Origin: Terriglobia bacterium
Lineage (GTDB): Bacteria; Acidobacteriota; Terriglobia; Terriglobales; Acidobacteriaceae
Assembly: GCA_020073395.1 (NCBI GenBank)
Contig: JAIQFF010000002.1
Location: forward strand, 32,935-96,934
Length of the DNA stretch: 64,000 nucleotides
Direction: 5' to 3'
Under the pieces are notes generated by a model that ran no database searches, was not told the DNA's origin, and saw only the letters and a program-made list of their open reading frames with translations. Shown one piece after another: positions 9,433-17,281 of this stretch. The translations under genes were made by a program, and so were the position numbers. The first letter of the stretch is position 1. The number at the start of each line of letters is the position of its first letter.

Positions 9433-10860
9433 GTGCTTCGTCCTCAGGTTTGCGGTGTCAGCCCGATCATTTTCCTTCTCTTGTTCTGCTTCCTGGTTCT
9501 CCCCAGCCTTCAGGCCCAACCCTCGCACTACGAACCGACGATCGAGTCCCTCAACCGGCACCCTCTCCCCCAGTGGTATGCGGATGCCAAACTCGGGATA
9601 TTCATTCACTGGGGTCTATATTCGGTCCCGGGATGGGCTCCGCTGACCCATCCTGAGCATGACTTCGGCAATCAGGACTACATCGTCAACAATCCTTACG
9701 CTGAATGGTATTTCAACACCATGCGCCTGGAGGGCTCGCCCACCCAGGCGTATCACCGCGAGCACTACGGCGCCAACTACGACTACTACAATTTCGCTCC
9801 GATCTTCGACCGCGAGATCAAGAAGTGGAATCCCGAGGCCTGGGCGAAAATATTCCGTGACGCCGGCGCCAAGTATGTGGTGCTCACGTCGAAGCATCAC
9901 GATGGATTCACGCTCTGGCCCAGTTCAACTCCGAATCCTACGCTGCTGCCGGATCGCCAGCACGCCACCCGCGATATCGTCGGCGAGTTGACCACCGCCG
10001 TCCGCAGTCAGGGCCTGCGCATGGGTCTGTACTATTCCGGCGGATACGATTGGACCTTTGTGCCCGGCCCGATCCGCGAGTCGGGGGACCATCAAAAGGT
10101 AAAGCCGCAAAGCGAAGCCTACGGCAAATATGCGGACGCTCACGTGCGGGAACTGATTGAACGCTACCATCCCGCGCTGCTTTGGAACGACATCGACTAT
10201 CCCAAGTCCGGACATCCTTTAGAGATCATGGCGGAGTATTACAACGCCGTGCCCGATGGCGTCATCGACGACCGCTTCGGAGTCAAGCATTCTGATTTCA
10301 GATCTCCGGAATACCAGACCCTCGACCACATCAGTCCGACCAAATGGGAGGAGTGCCGCGGCCTGGGACGCTCCTTCGGCTACAACCGCGCCGAAGGCGA
10401 AGCCGAGACTATCGCTCCCGATGAACTCATCCATCTGCTGGTCGATATCGTAAGTAAGAACGGAAATCTGCTGCTCGACGTTGGCCCGGAAGCCGACGGC
10501 ACTATCCCGCCTGTCCAGATGAGCCGCCTGCAGGCGCTGGGAGAGTGGCTGCAGCAGAATGGCGAAGCCATCTATGGCACACGGCCATGGAAGCGGGCTG
10601 TGGGTGAGACCGCTGAAGGAATCCCCGTCCGATTTACTCAGAAGGACGCCGCAGTCTATACCACCCTGCTCGGTCAGCCGAAAGCGACCAGCATCACGCT
10701 CAAAGGTGTTTCCTTTAAGGCGGGCTCGCAGATTTACCTGCTGGGAAGCTCCAGGCCCGTCGCATGGTCGCAGCAAGGAAATGATATTCGCGTTGACCTG
10801 CCTTCCTCTCTTCCCGGGCACTATGCCGTTGTGCTTAAGCTGGCAGGGCCAGTGTCCTGA
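9433..10860 (+). CDS. exported GH29 alpha-L-fucosidase (second, divergent copy)
   Basis: This 475-residue fucosidase has a signal peptide (hydrophobic LLLFCFLVL, cleavage near LQA-Q). The GH29 catalytic domain carries KLGIFIHWGLYSVPGW, YVVLTSKHHDGFTLW and ALLWNDIDYP, the last containing the probable nucleophile Asp in the usual WND context. GNLLLDVGPEADGTIP and a small C-terminal beta domain complete it. The start is the GTG at 9433, placed seven bases after an AGGAGG ribosome site. It differs markedly from the preceding fucosidase (WND versus YFDWW at the nucleophile), so the two are old paralogues probably acting on different linkages rather than a recent duplication. Confidence 0.93.
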   Translation: MLRPQVCGVSPIIFLLLFCFLVLPSLQAQPSHYEPTIESLNRHPLPQWYADAKLGIFIHWGLYSVPGWAPLTHPEHDFGNQDYIVNNPYAEWYFNTMRLEGSPTQAYHREHYGANYDYYNFAPIFDREIKKWNPEAWAKIFRDAGAKYVVLTSKHHDGFTLWPSSTPNPTLLPDRQHATRDIVGELTTAVRSQGLRMGLYYSGGYDWTFVPGPIRESGDHQKVKPQSEAYGKYADAHVRELIERYHPALLWNDIDYPKSGHPLEIMAEYYNAVPDGVIDDRFGVKHSDFRSPEYQTLDHISPTKWEECRGLGRSFGYNRAEGEAETIAPDELIHLLVDIVSKNGNLLLDVGPEADGTIPPVQMSRLQALGEWLQQNGEAIYGTRPWKRAVGETAEGIPVRFTQKDAAVYTTLLGQPKATSITLKGVSFKAGSQIYLLGSSRPVAWSQQGNDIRVDLPSSLPGHYAVVLKLAGPVS

Positions 10861-10888
10861 CCTGGAAGGGAAAGGGTGCGAACAACAA

Positions 10889-11227
10889 ATGAACCGAAGA
10901 TTTTGCCTGACCTTAGACCTGAAAAATGATCGCGCGCTGATGGCCGAGTACAAGCGCTATCACCAGAAGATCTGGCCGGAGATTTCGCAAAGCATAAAAG
11001 ATTCCGGGATCGAGGACATGGAGATCTATCTCCTGGGCACGCGCATGTTCATGATCATGGAAGTAAACGAGCGCTTCTCTTTCGAAGCGAAAGGTCAGGC
11101 CGACCGGCAGAACCCGAAAGTTCAGGAGTGGGAAGATCTTATGTGGAAGTTCCAGCAATCGCTGCCCGAGGCCAAGCCGGGCGAGAAGTGGTTGCTCATG
11201 GAAAGAATATTCAAGCTGGAGCCCTGA
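10889..11227 (+). CDS. RhaM-family sugar mutarotase (L-fucose/L-rhamnose)
   Basis: The 112 residues match the L-rhamnose mutarotase (DUF718) family: RFCLTLDLKND at the start, EYKRYHQKIWPEI with the conserved His, a central LLGTRMFMIMEV strand, and a C-terminal WEDLMWKFQQSLPEA. The enzyme interconverts alpha and beta anomers of a deoxysugar in the cytoplasm. Rhamnose and fucose mutarotases are related, and as the last gene of a fucose cluster this one most likely acts on L-fucose. It starts at ATG 10889, after GGAAGGGAAAGGG. Confidence 0.87.
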   Translation: MNRRFCLTLDLKNDRALMAEYKRYHQKIWPEISQSIKDSGIEDMEIYLLGTRMFMIMEVNERFSFEAKGQADRQNPKVQEWEDLMWKFQQSLPEAKPGEKWLLMERIFKLEP

Positions 11228-11238
11228 TGCAGTTGCTT

Positions 11239-11360
11239 GTGTGGGACGGACACTCTTGTCCGTCGCTTTTGACGTTGGTAGTGCAGCCGATTTTCAGGTC
11301 CAGGTCCGTCCACATTGAAGTCGAAGTCAAAGGCGACGGACAAGAGTGTCCGTCCCACAC
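11239..11360. repeat. long inverted repeat between convergent fucose and hydrogenase operons
   Basis: Arms of 35 bases (11239-11273 and 11326-11360) match at 34 positions and each contains the smaller palindrome GGACACTCTTGTCC. It lies exactly between the convergent mutarotase gene and hypB; its last base is the first base of the hypB stop triplet. A strong hairpin here would serve as a bidirectional transcription terminator. Related arms occur at 29932-29962 and 30100-30128. Confidence 0.8.
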
Positions 11361-12049
11361 TAAACGGCTGCCATGGTTCGTGACTCAGCCAGCCGTTCTG
11401 CCAGGAATCCCAAGTACTCTTCGACTCCCTCTCCGGTCTTGGCGGAAAGCTGAAAGACGCGCATGCCTGGGCGGACGGCCTGAATGTTGCGCCGCGTGGC
11501 TTCTGAGTCGAACTCAACCGCCTCAGCCAAGTCGCTTTTGGTGATGATCGCCACATCCGCACTGTTGAAAATCGTCGGGTACTTGAGCGGCTTGTCTTCG
11601 CCCTCCGTCACCGACAGTAGCACCACGCGAAGATCTTCTCCCAGATCGTAGGACGAAGGACAGACCAGGTTGCCCACGTTCTCGATGAAGAGGAAGTCCA
11701 GTTGGCCGAGGTCCCATCCCTCTTCGTCCACAGCACGCTGCACCATGGCGGCCTCCAGGTGACAGAGAGTCCCCGTAATGATCTGCTTCACCGGGGCCAG
11801 GCTGCGAGCCAGTCGCGCCGCATCATTTTCTGTCGCGAGATCGCCGACCAGGGCAGCCACACGATAACGCGGGCGAAGCAGGGTCAGCGTCTTTTCGAGG
11901 AACGCGGTCTTGCCCGACCCGGGGCTCGAAACCAGGCTCACCACGAACACCCCCGCAGCGTGAAAACGAGTGCGAAGGGCGCGGGCCACGACATCGTTCT
12001 GCTTCAACACGTTCTTTCGAATTTCCACCAGCCGGGGTTCCGGACTCAT
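11360..12049 (-). CDS. hypB: hydrogenase nickel-insertion GTPase HypB
   Basis: This 229-residue GTPase inserts Ni into the hydrogenase large subunit together with HypA. Motifs: P-loop SSPGSGKTAFL, switch region VGDLATENDA, ENVGNLVCP with the metal-binding Cys, and the guanine-specificity motif TKSDL. The N-terminus lacks the Cys-rich and His-rich nickel-storage stretches of some HypBs, so it is the minimal type. ATG 12049 overlaps the hypA stop (TGATG), giving tight coupling. It is the last gene of the long hydrogenase operon. Confidence 0.95.
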   Translation of the reverse strand: MSPEPRLVEIRKNVLKQNDVVARALRTRFHAAGVFVVSLVSSPGSGKTAFLEKTLTLLRPRYRVAALVGDLATENDAARLARSLAPVKQIITGTLCHLEAAMVQRAVDEEGWDLGQLDFLFIENVGNLVCPSSYDLGEDLRVVLLSVTEGEDKPLKYPTIFNSADVAIITKSDLAEAVEFDSEATRRNIQAVRPGMRVFQLSAKTGEGVEEYLGFLAERLAESRTMAAV

Positions 12050-12390
12050 CACTGTATCTCCAATGCCACCACTTCAAGTTCCTTGCCGTGGACGATCTCA
12101 GAAGTCGGCGTACCGCATTCCGCACAGCAAAATAGTTGAACCGAACTGAGAGGCCTCTGCACTTTGCAATGCGGACAAAAGATCACTACCGGCACATCCT
12201 CGATAACCAGGCGCGACCCCCGCAGCGGCGTATCGTCGCAGGCCATCTCGTAGGACGAGAGCAAAGCCTCCTTCACCACGCCGGAAAGCGCCCCCAGCTT
12301 GAGGTGCACCGCGTTCACTTGCACGCCCCGCTGCAGAGCCTCTTCCTGCGCCATTTCGACAATGCTCATCGCGATGGAGAGTTCATGCAT
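12049..12390 (-). CDS. hypA: hydrogenase nickel chaperone HypA
   Basis: A 113-residue Ni/Zn metallochaperone. It begins MHELSIAMSIVE, whose His2 is the nickel ligand, and carries two CxxC pairs (CPHC and CAEC) forming the structural zinc site. It hands Ni to HypB. It lies between hypF (25-base overlap with its 3' end) and hypB (stop/start overlap). The length is normal for the family. Confidence 0.95.
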   Translation of the reverse strand: MHELSIAMSIVEMAQEEALQRGVQVNAVHLKLGALSGVVKEALLSSYEMACDDTPLRGSRLVIEDVPVVIFCPHCKVQRPLSSVQLFCCAECGTPTSEIVHGKELEVVALEIQ

Positions 12391-14804
12391 GTAGTCTTCC
12401 CCGCGCCACCTACGCCCCCTCGACTAGCGTCGTCCTGAGGGACTTCAGTCCCGAAGGATCTCGCGCATACTGCAACAATCGCCGGCCCAGGCCTCGATCC
12501 GCTGCACGCCAGATCCTTCGCAAGCTCAGGATGACGCCTGGTATGAAGTATGGGAGGCACAAACGCCGCCAGAGCCGCCTGCCCCAGGCTTATCCCTCCG
12601 TCATTCGGCGGCACCGCATGATTCGTCCAAATGCACAGCGGCTCTGCCGCAAACAGCGATTTGACATCCTCAAGCAACAGCTCGTTCTGGAATACGCCTC
12701 CCGACAGGACGATGGTGTCCAGAGCGTGCGCGTGGCAAAGGGCGATCACACAACCCCTCAGAGCCGCGGCAACTCCTCGCTGGAAGGCCCGCGCAATCTC
12801 GCCCGGGTCCCGGCCGCGCTGGCGATCTTCGATCACGCCCTGCAGCAACGGCCGGAAATCCAACTCCGTTCCAGTAAAGGGAAAGGTATACGCCTCAGTG
12901 ATACCGGCTCCGCGCGCCAGCTGTTCCAACCACATTGCAGCCTGCCCTTCAAAAGAAATTTCCCGCGTAAACCCCAGCAAGGCTGCAACCGTATCGAAAA
13001 GCCGGCCCATCGAAGTGGTGGAGAAAGTCCGCACGCCCTTCGTCACTAACTCTACGGCGTTCAAGAATCGCTCGGGAAAGTTGAAGGGTGCCGCAGTCAA
13101 GTCCGGCAAAGCATCCAGCTGCGCCAGAAATCCGGCCGCGGCCTGAACCGGGTATTGCGCTGCGGCATCCCCGCCGGGAAGCGCGGCAGTACGAAGATGA
13201 GCAACGCGCTCAAAGCCATCCCTGACGGTGCCCACAAAAATCTCGCCGCCCCAGATGCTGCCGTCGTCTCCGTAACCTGTGCCGTCGAAGCTCACTCCCA
13301 GCACGCGCTTGTCCCACTCGCCGTGTTCCGCCAGCACGGACGCCACATGCGCCCGATGATGCTGCACCGCTACCGTCCGAGGAGCCCCCAGCTCCGAAGC
13401 GTGAAGCGCCGAAGCATACCGCGGATGACAATCATGAGCCACCAGGACTTCATCCCAATCAACCTCGTACATCGCCACCAGATCGGAGATGGTTTCCTGA
13501 AAAGCGCGGAATGCCTCGTAGTGTTCCAGGTCCCCAATGTGCTGGCTGACAAAGGCCTGGCCGTCCACCACCAGCGTGATTGTGTTTTTCAGGTCTGCCC
13601 CCAGCGCCAGAATCGGCCGCTGGCACGGCACCTTGGCCACAGCCCCGGGAGCATAGCCGCGAGATCGGCGCAGGATGACGGGGCCGAAAGCGCCATCGCG
13701 CACAACCGAATCGTCAACCCGGCGTGCGATGGGTCGCTGCCCAATCAAAAATGCATCCGCTATACCGGAGAGCCGCTGGAGCGCATCCTCGTCATCGTAG
13801 GCAATGGGTTCACTGGAACGGTTGGCGCTGGTCATCACCAAAGCTTCCGGCGCGCCGGCCGCAAACAGCAAATGGTGCAAGGGAGTGTAAGGCAGCATCA
13901 CTCCCAGTTCATTATTTTGCGGGGCTACTCCGGCCAGTCCGACTTTCGCTGGCGCCAGGACAATGGGGCGAGCGGCAGAAGTGAGCAGCGCTTCGCTCTC
14001 CGAGGAAAGCTCCACCAGGCTGTGGGCTCCATCGAAGTCCCGAACCATCACCGCGAATGGCCTCTCCTTGCGATATTTGCGCTCGCGCAAAGCCGCCACG
14101 GCCGCGGGGTTGCGGGCATCGCAAGCCAGGTGATATCCACCCAGCCCCTTCACTGCGACTATCTTTCCGGCAATCAGAAGGTCAGCCACATGACGAATGG
14201 CGGTTTCCGTTCCAGGGATGGTCTGTGCTTGCGGCTGCAGATAATAACTGGGGCCGCAGGCCGGGCAGGCAACGGGTTGGGCATGAAATCTGCGGTTGCC
14301 TGCATCGATGAATTCTCCGGCACAATAGTCGTCCAGCGGCCAGTCTTTCATGGTGGTGTTGGGCCGGTCGTAAGGCAGAGCAAGGACGACGGTGTAACGC
14401 GGACCGCAGTTGGTGCAGTTGATGTAGGGATAACCGTAGCGCGGATTGCGAGGATCGAAGAGTTCCCTGAGGCAATCATCACACACCGGCAGGTCAGGCG
14501 AAATCCGGACCGTCGGCCGCTCCCGGTGCTGGCTTTCCCGGATGGTAAATCCGCTCACCCCGAGAGGTGTGACTTCCTGTACATCCATCTCCGCAATGCT
14601 GGCGGCGGGCGGCGGCTGTGTCTTCATCTCGTGCACAAACGCTTGCAGCCCCTGCTCTGCGCCTTCCAGATAAATCTCGACGCCTTCCTCGCCATTCAGC
14701 ACCCATCCCCCGAGGGTGTTGGCGCGAGCCAGGCGATACACGAACGGACGGAAGCCCACACCCTGCACCACCCCGCGGACCCGGATGGAACAGGCACTGG
14801 CCAT
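12366..14804 (-). CDS. hypF: carbamoyltransferase HypF with an unusual C-terminal extension
   Basis: This 812-residue enzyme makes the thiocarboxamide precursor of the CN ligands of the NiFe site. Order: acylphosphatase domain (1-90, VQGVGFRPFVYRLA), two Zn-finger cysteine groups (CDDC/CTNC and CAGE/CPAC, about 110-190), YrdC-like domain (200-390), and Kae1-like carbamoyltransferase domain (400-750, with VQHHRAHVASVL and SGGVFQNELL). The start is ATG 14804, two bases after the upstream glutaredoxin stop. The normal family end is near DGGISLGQAALAA; about 60 further residues are translated from an intergenic-type repeat (12427-12540) and run 25 bases into hypA. The core should be functional. 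Confidence 0.94.
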   Translation of the reverse strand: MASACSIRVRGVVQGVGFRPFVYRLARANTLGGWVLNGEEGVEIYLEGAEQGLQAFVHEMKTQPPPAASIAEMDVQEVTPLGVSGFTIRESQHRERPTVRISPDLPVCDDCLRELFDPRNPRYGYPYINCTNCGPRYTVVLALPYDRPNTTMKDWPLDDYCAGEFIDAGNRRFHAQPVACPACGPSYYLQPQAQTIPGTETAIRHVADLLIAGKIVAVKGLGGYHLACDARNPAAVAALRERKYRKERPFAVMVRDFDGAHSLVELSSESEALLTSAARPIVLAPAKVGLAGVAPQNNELGVMLPYTPLHHLLFAAGAPEALVMTSANRSSEPIAYDDEDALQRLSGIADAFLIGQRPIARRVDDSVVRDGAFGPVILRRSRGYAPGAVAKVPCQRPILALGADLKNTITLVVDGQAFVSQHIGDLEHYEAFRAFQETISDLVAMYEVDWDEVLVAHDCHPRYASALHASELGAPRTVAVQHHRAHVASVLAEHGEWDKRVLGVSFDGTGYGDDGSIWGGEIFVGTVRDGFERVAHLRTAALPGGDAAAQYPVQAAAGFLAQLDALPDLTAAPFNFPERFLNAVELVTKGVRTFSTTSMGRLFDTVAALLGFTREISFEGQAAMWLEQLARGAGITEAYTFPFTGTELDFRPLLQGVIEDRQRGRDPGEIARAFQRGVAAALRGCVIALCHAHALDTIVLSGGVFQNELLLEDVKSLFAAEPLCIWTNHAVPPNDGGISLGQAALAAFVPPILHTRRHPELAKDLACSGSRPGPAIVAVCARSFGTEVPQDDASRGGVGGAGKTTCMNSPSR
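12427..12540. repeat. dispersed CTGAGG...CTCAGGATGA repeat inside the 3' end of hypF
   Basis: The left part (GTCGTCCTGAGGGACTTCAG) and right part (CTTCGCAAGCTCAGGATGAC) resemble the ends of the repeats at 23700-23885 and 37660-37818. Here the element is read as the C-terminal tail of HypF. It looks like an inserted mobile palindromic element that removed the original stop codon. Confidence 0.55.
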
Positions 14805-14806
14805 GG

Positions 14807-15043
14807 TCACTCCACGTCCACGATGCAGCTGTGTCCTTGCCAACCTACCTGGACGACTTTCCCATCTTCCACCAGCAGTGGGACGTTGCGCTGTCCGCGC
14901 GCCACTTCGCGCATGCGCCCGCGGGCCACGGGATCGGCTTCGACGTCGTACTCCACAAATTCGGAACGCTTCCATTCCAACCAATCGCGCATTTCGCCGG
15001 TGTAGGGGCAGCGCGCGGTGCCGTAGAGTTCAAGCTTGGCCAC
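14807..15043 (-). CDS. small glutaredoxin-like protein within the hyp genes
   Basis: This 78-residue thioredoxin-fold protein has an N-terminal strand KLELYGTARCPYT with a CPYT redox site, then the EYDV strand, the cis-Pro segment RNVPLLV, and a C-terminal GWQGHSCIVDV. This pattern fits the Uxx-star group of glutaredoxin-like (seleno)proteins, here in a cysteine form. The GTG start at 15043 follows GGAGG. The gene overlaps the end of the SIS gene by 14 bases and ends two bases before hypF, so it is translated as part of the hydrogenase maturation block. A role in keeping a metal-site cysteine reduced, or in Se/S handling, is my inference. Confidence 0.8.
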   Translation of the reverse strand: MAKLELYGTARCPYTGEMRDWLEWKRSEFVEYDVEADPVARGRMREVARGQRNVPLLVEDGKVVQVGWQGHSCIVDVE

Positions 15044-16214
15044 GGTCGAGTACCTCCAGCGATTCGCGGATGACGTGATAAATCGAAGCCTGGATTTCCT
15101 GGATGCGAGGAATGTAATCGCATTGCACCACCACGGGAAAGTCCGCCAGGCGCTTGCGTTTGATTTCGCCACCGTCGTATCCCAGCAGCGCCACACTCAG
15201 CAGGTTCCGTTTGCGGGCTTCTTCGAGGGCCATGATGATGTTGCGCGATCCGCCGCTGGTCGAGATCGCGATCGCAACATCTTCCGGACGGGCCTGCGCG
15301 ATCAGCTGGCGCAGGAAGATCGCCTCCGTCCCAATATCGTTGGCCACGGCTGTGATGTTGGCCGGCTCGAGAGCCAGCGACACGGCAGGAACCGGTTTAA
15401 AGCCCAGCGGGGGAAGAACGCAATCAATGGCCCAGTCGTTGGCGTCAGTTGCCGAGCCGCCATTGCCAAAGATAATGAGTTTGCCGCCACGCTGCAGCCG
15501 TTGATGAATTGCCAGCGCGGTGTTGCTGATTTGCTCGGCTTCTATGCGCGCCACCTGGCCGCGCAACCTGGCATCGTCATGCACCTTCATCAGGATGGAC
15601 GTTGCGACCTCAGCCAGCAGGTCCGTGGTTCCCTGTTTTTCCGTACCCAGGAAGGGATAGAGAAATCCCGATTCGCCCACCTCATGGCCCAATTCGCGAT
15701 GCTCGAAGAAGACGTGCACGGTTTCCCACAGCGTGTGGTAAAGAATTTCAACCATCTCCTGGTGCATGAATGGATCTTGTGTGGGAGCACCGAGCGCGTA
15801 GGAACCCTCCATGCCGGGGAGGGCAAACGTCATAGCGTCCTGCAAGTGGGCCAGTTGCAAAGTCGCCCAGACTTCGGGATCGCCTTCGGGCGGCCCGAAT
15901 CCCATGACGATATCCTCCGGATGCAGTATGGCCTCGAGCCAGGGGCGGAACAGAATTGACAAATCCAGAGCGGGGAGAGCGCGCTTTCCCACGATCACAG
16001 GATGAACGAATTCCACCGAGACATGTTGCGCGTCGGTGGCGTAAGGACCGCGCCCGAAGGCGAGAAGACGCCCTCCACGCAGAAACCGTTCTGACATCTC
16101 GCGGCAAGCTTCGGCCAGGCGCGCCGCTTCGCGTGAGAAGAACTGTTCGTAAATTTCGTTCCGCTCGAGCAGCCGCTCTTCCACCTGACTTGTGAGTTCA
16201 ACCGTTGTCGCCAT
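15030..16214 (-). CDS. double SIS-domain protein embedded in the hyp operon
   Basis: This 394-residue cytoplasmic protein has two SIS (sugar isomerase-type) domains. The first (about 45-190) is degenerate: GGRLLAFGRGPYATDAQHVSVEFVHP. The second (about 215-390) is GmhA-like: GGKLIIFGNGGSATDAND, AISTSGGSRNIIMAL and RIQEIQASIYHVIRESLE. SIS domains bind phosphosugars, and GmhA isomerises sedoheptulose-7-phosphate. Here the gene sits 12 bases after hypE and overlaps the glutaredoxin gene, so its product should serve hydrogenase biogenesis or its regulation. The ligand is unknown. Confidence 0.85.
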   Translation of the reverse strand: MATTVELTSQVEERLLERNEIYEQFFSREAARLAEACREMSERFLRGGRLLAFGRGPYATDAQHVSVEFVHPVIVGKRALPALDLSILFRPWLEAILHPEDIVMGFGPPEGDPEVWATLQLAHLQDAMTFALPGMEGSYALGAPTQDPFMHQEMVEILYHTLWETVHVFFEHRELGHEVGESGFLYPFLGTEKQGTTDLLAEVATSILMKVHDDARLRGQVARIEAEQISNTALAIHQRLQRGGKLIIFGNGGSATDANDWAIDCVLPPLGFKPVPAVSLALEPANITAVANDIGTEAIFLRQLIAQARPEDVAIAISTSGGSRNIIMALEEARKRNLLSVALLGYDGGEIKRKRLADFPVVVQCDYIPRIQEIQASIYHVIRESLEVLDRGQA

Positions 16215-16226
16215 ATCGTTTTCCGG

Positions 16227-17252
16227 TTAACAGATGCGCGGCAGAGGATCTCCCACCAGCATATCCACGATGCGGCTGCCTCCGTAACGGGTTGTTACAA
16301 GCACCGTGCCCGCCGGCTGTTCGCGAACTTCGCCGATCACCTGGGCTTCGCTGCCGCCCGGCGCCAGGCTCAGGGCATTGATTGCAGCGTCGGCATACTC
16401 GGGCGAGACCACGGCGAGGAATTGGCCCTCGTTCGCAATGTGCAGGGGATCGAGTCCCAGCAACTCACATGCGCCGCGCACCATGTCACGCACCGGAATC
16501 TGATCTTCAAAGAGAACCATGCCCAGTCCGCAATCCCGCGCCAGCTCGTTTAAGGATGTAGCCGCACCGCCCCGGGTTGGATCGCGCATCCAGCGAACGC
16601 CCGGGCCTGCGGCTCGAACCAGGGTCTCGACCAGAGACAGCACGGAGCGCGTGTCAGACCGAAGATCAGCTTCGAGGTCGAGCTCGCCGCGCGCCAGCAG
16701 GATGGTGATGCCGTGATCGCCGATCGGCCCGGAAAGCAGAATCTTGTCGCCGACACGCACCGAGCGCGGATCGATGGTGACGCCGCGAAGCGGACAACCA
16801 ATGCCAGTGGTGGTGACGTACATCTGGTCGGCCTTGCCGTGCTCGACCACTTTGGTGTCGCCACCGGCGATGCGAACACCCGCGTCCCGCGCGGCTTTTG
16901 CCATGGCGCGAACTTCGGCCTCGAGCACCGGCGTAGGCAGCCCGGCTTCGAGCACAAAGGTGACTACCAAGGCTTCAGCCCGGGCTCCTGAGACCGCGAG
17001 ATCGTTCACCGTGCCGTTCACGGCAAGTTCGCCGATGGATCCGCCCGGAAAGGTCAGCGGCTTGACTACAAAGCTGTCAGTCGTGATCGCGACTTTGCTC
17101 CCGTTGATGTCGATGTGCGCGGCGTCTCCCAAAGGCCCGGGGGCAGATCCAAAAAGCAGGGGAGCAAAAAGACCTTCGACCAGCTTGCGGCTGGCCTTAC
17201 CTCCGGCTCCGTGAGCCATCTCGATTTGGGGATCGCGAAACCGGATGGGCAC
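16227..17252 (-). CDS. hypE: hydrogenase maturation protein HypE (carbamoyl dehydratase)
   Basis: About 341 residues of the PurM/AIR-synthase fold. HypE dehydrates the thiocarbamate on its C-terminal Cys to thiocyanate and passes CN to iron with HypC-HypD. Signatures: MAHGAGGKASRKLV near the start, ITTDSFVVKPLTFPGG, NDLAVSGARA, RIAGGDTKVV, RDPTRGG, and the essential C-terminus PRIC. The start is uncertain: I prefer the GTG at 17252, 29 bases after the hypD stop. In-frame alternatives upstream would overlap hypD, and an ATG nine codons downstream seems too short. Confidence 0.93.
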   Translation of the reverse strand: MPIRFRDPQIEMAHGAGGKASRKLVEGLFAPLLFGSAPGPLGDAAHIDINGSKVAITTDSFVVKPLTFPGGSIGELAVNGTVNDLAVSGARAEALVVTFVLEAGLPTPVLEAEVRAMAKAARDAGVRIAGGDTKVVEHGKADQMYVTTTGIGCPLRGVTIDPRSVRVGDKILLSGPIGDHGITILLARGELDLEADLRSDTRSVLSLVETLVRAAGPGVRWMRDPTRGGAATSLNELARDCGLGMVLFEDQIPVRDMVRGACELLGLDPLHIANEGQFLAVVSPEYADAAINALSLAPGGSEAQVIGEVREQPAGTVLVTTRYGGSRIVDMLVGDPLPRIC

Positions 17253-17281
17253 CGGCCTGGCATCGACAGCAGCCTGATCGT

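Noticed and set aside
13155..15005. 616-codon open frame on the plus strand
   Set aside because: It is antisense to hypF, glutaredoxin and the SIS gene end, has no recognisable domain and no ribosome site. It mirrors the GC-rich codon pattern of the real genes.
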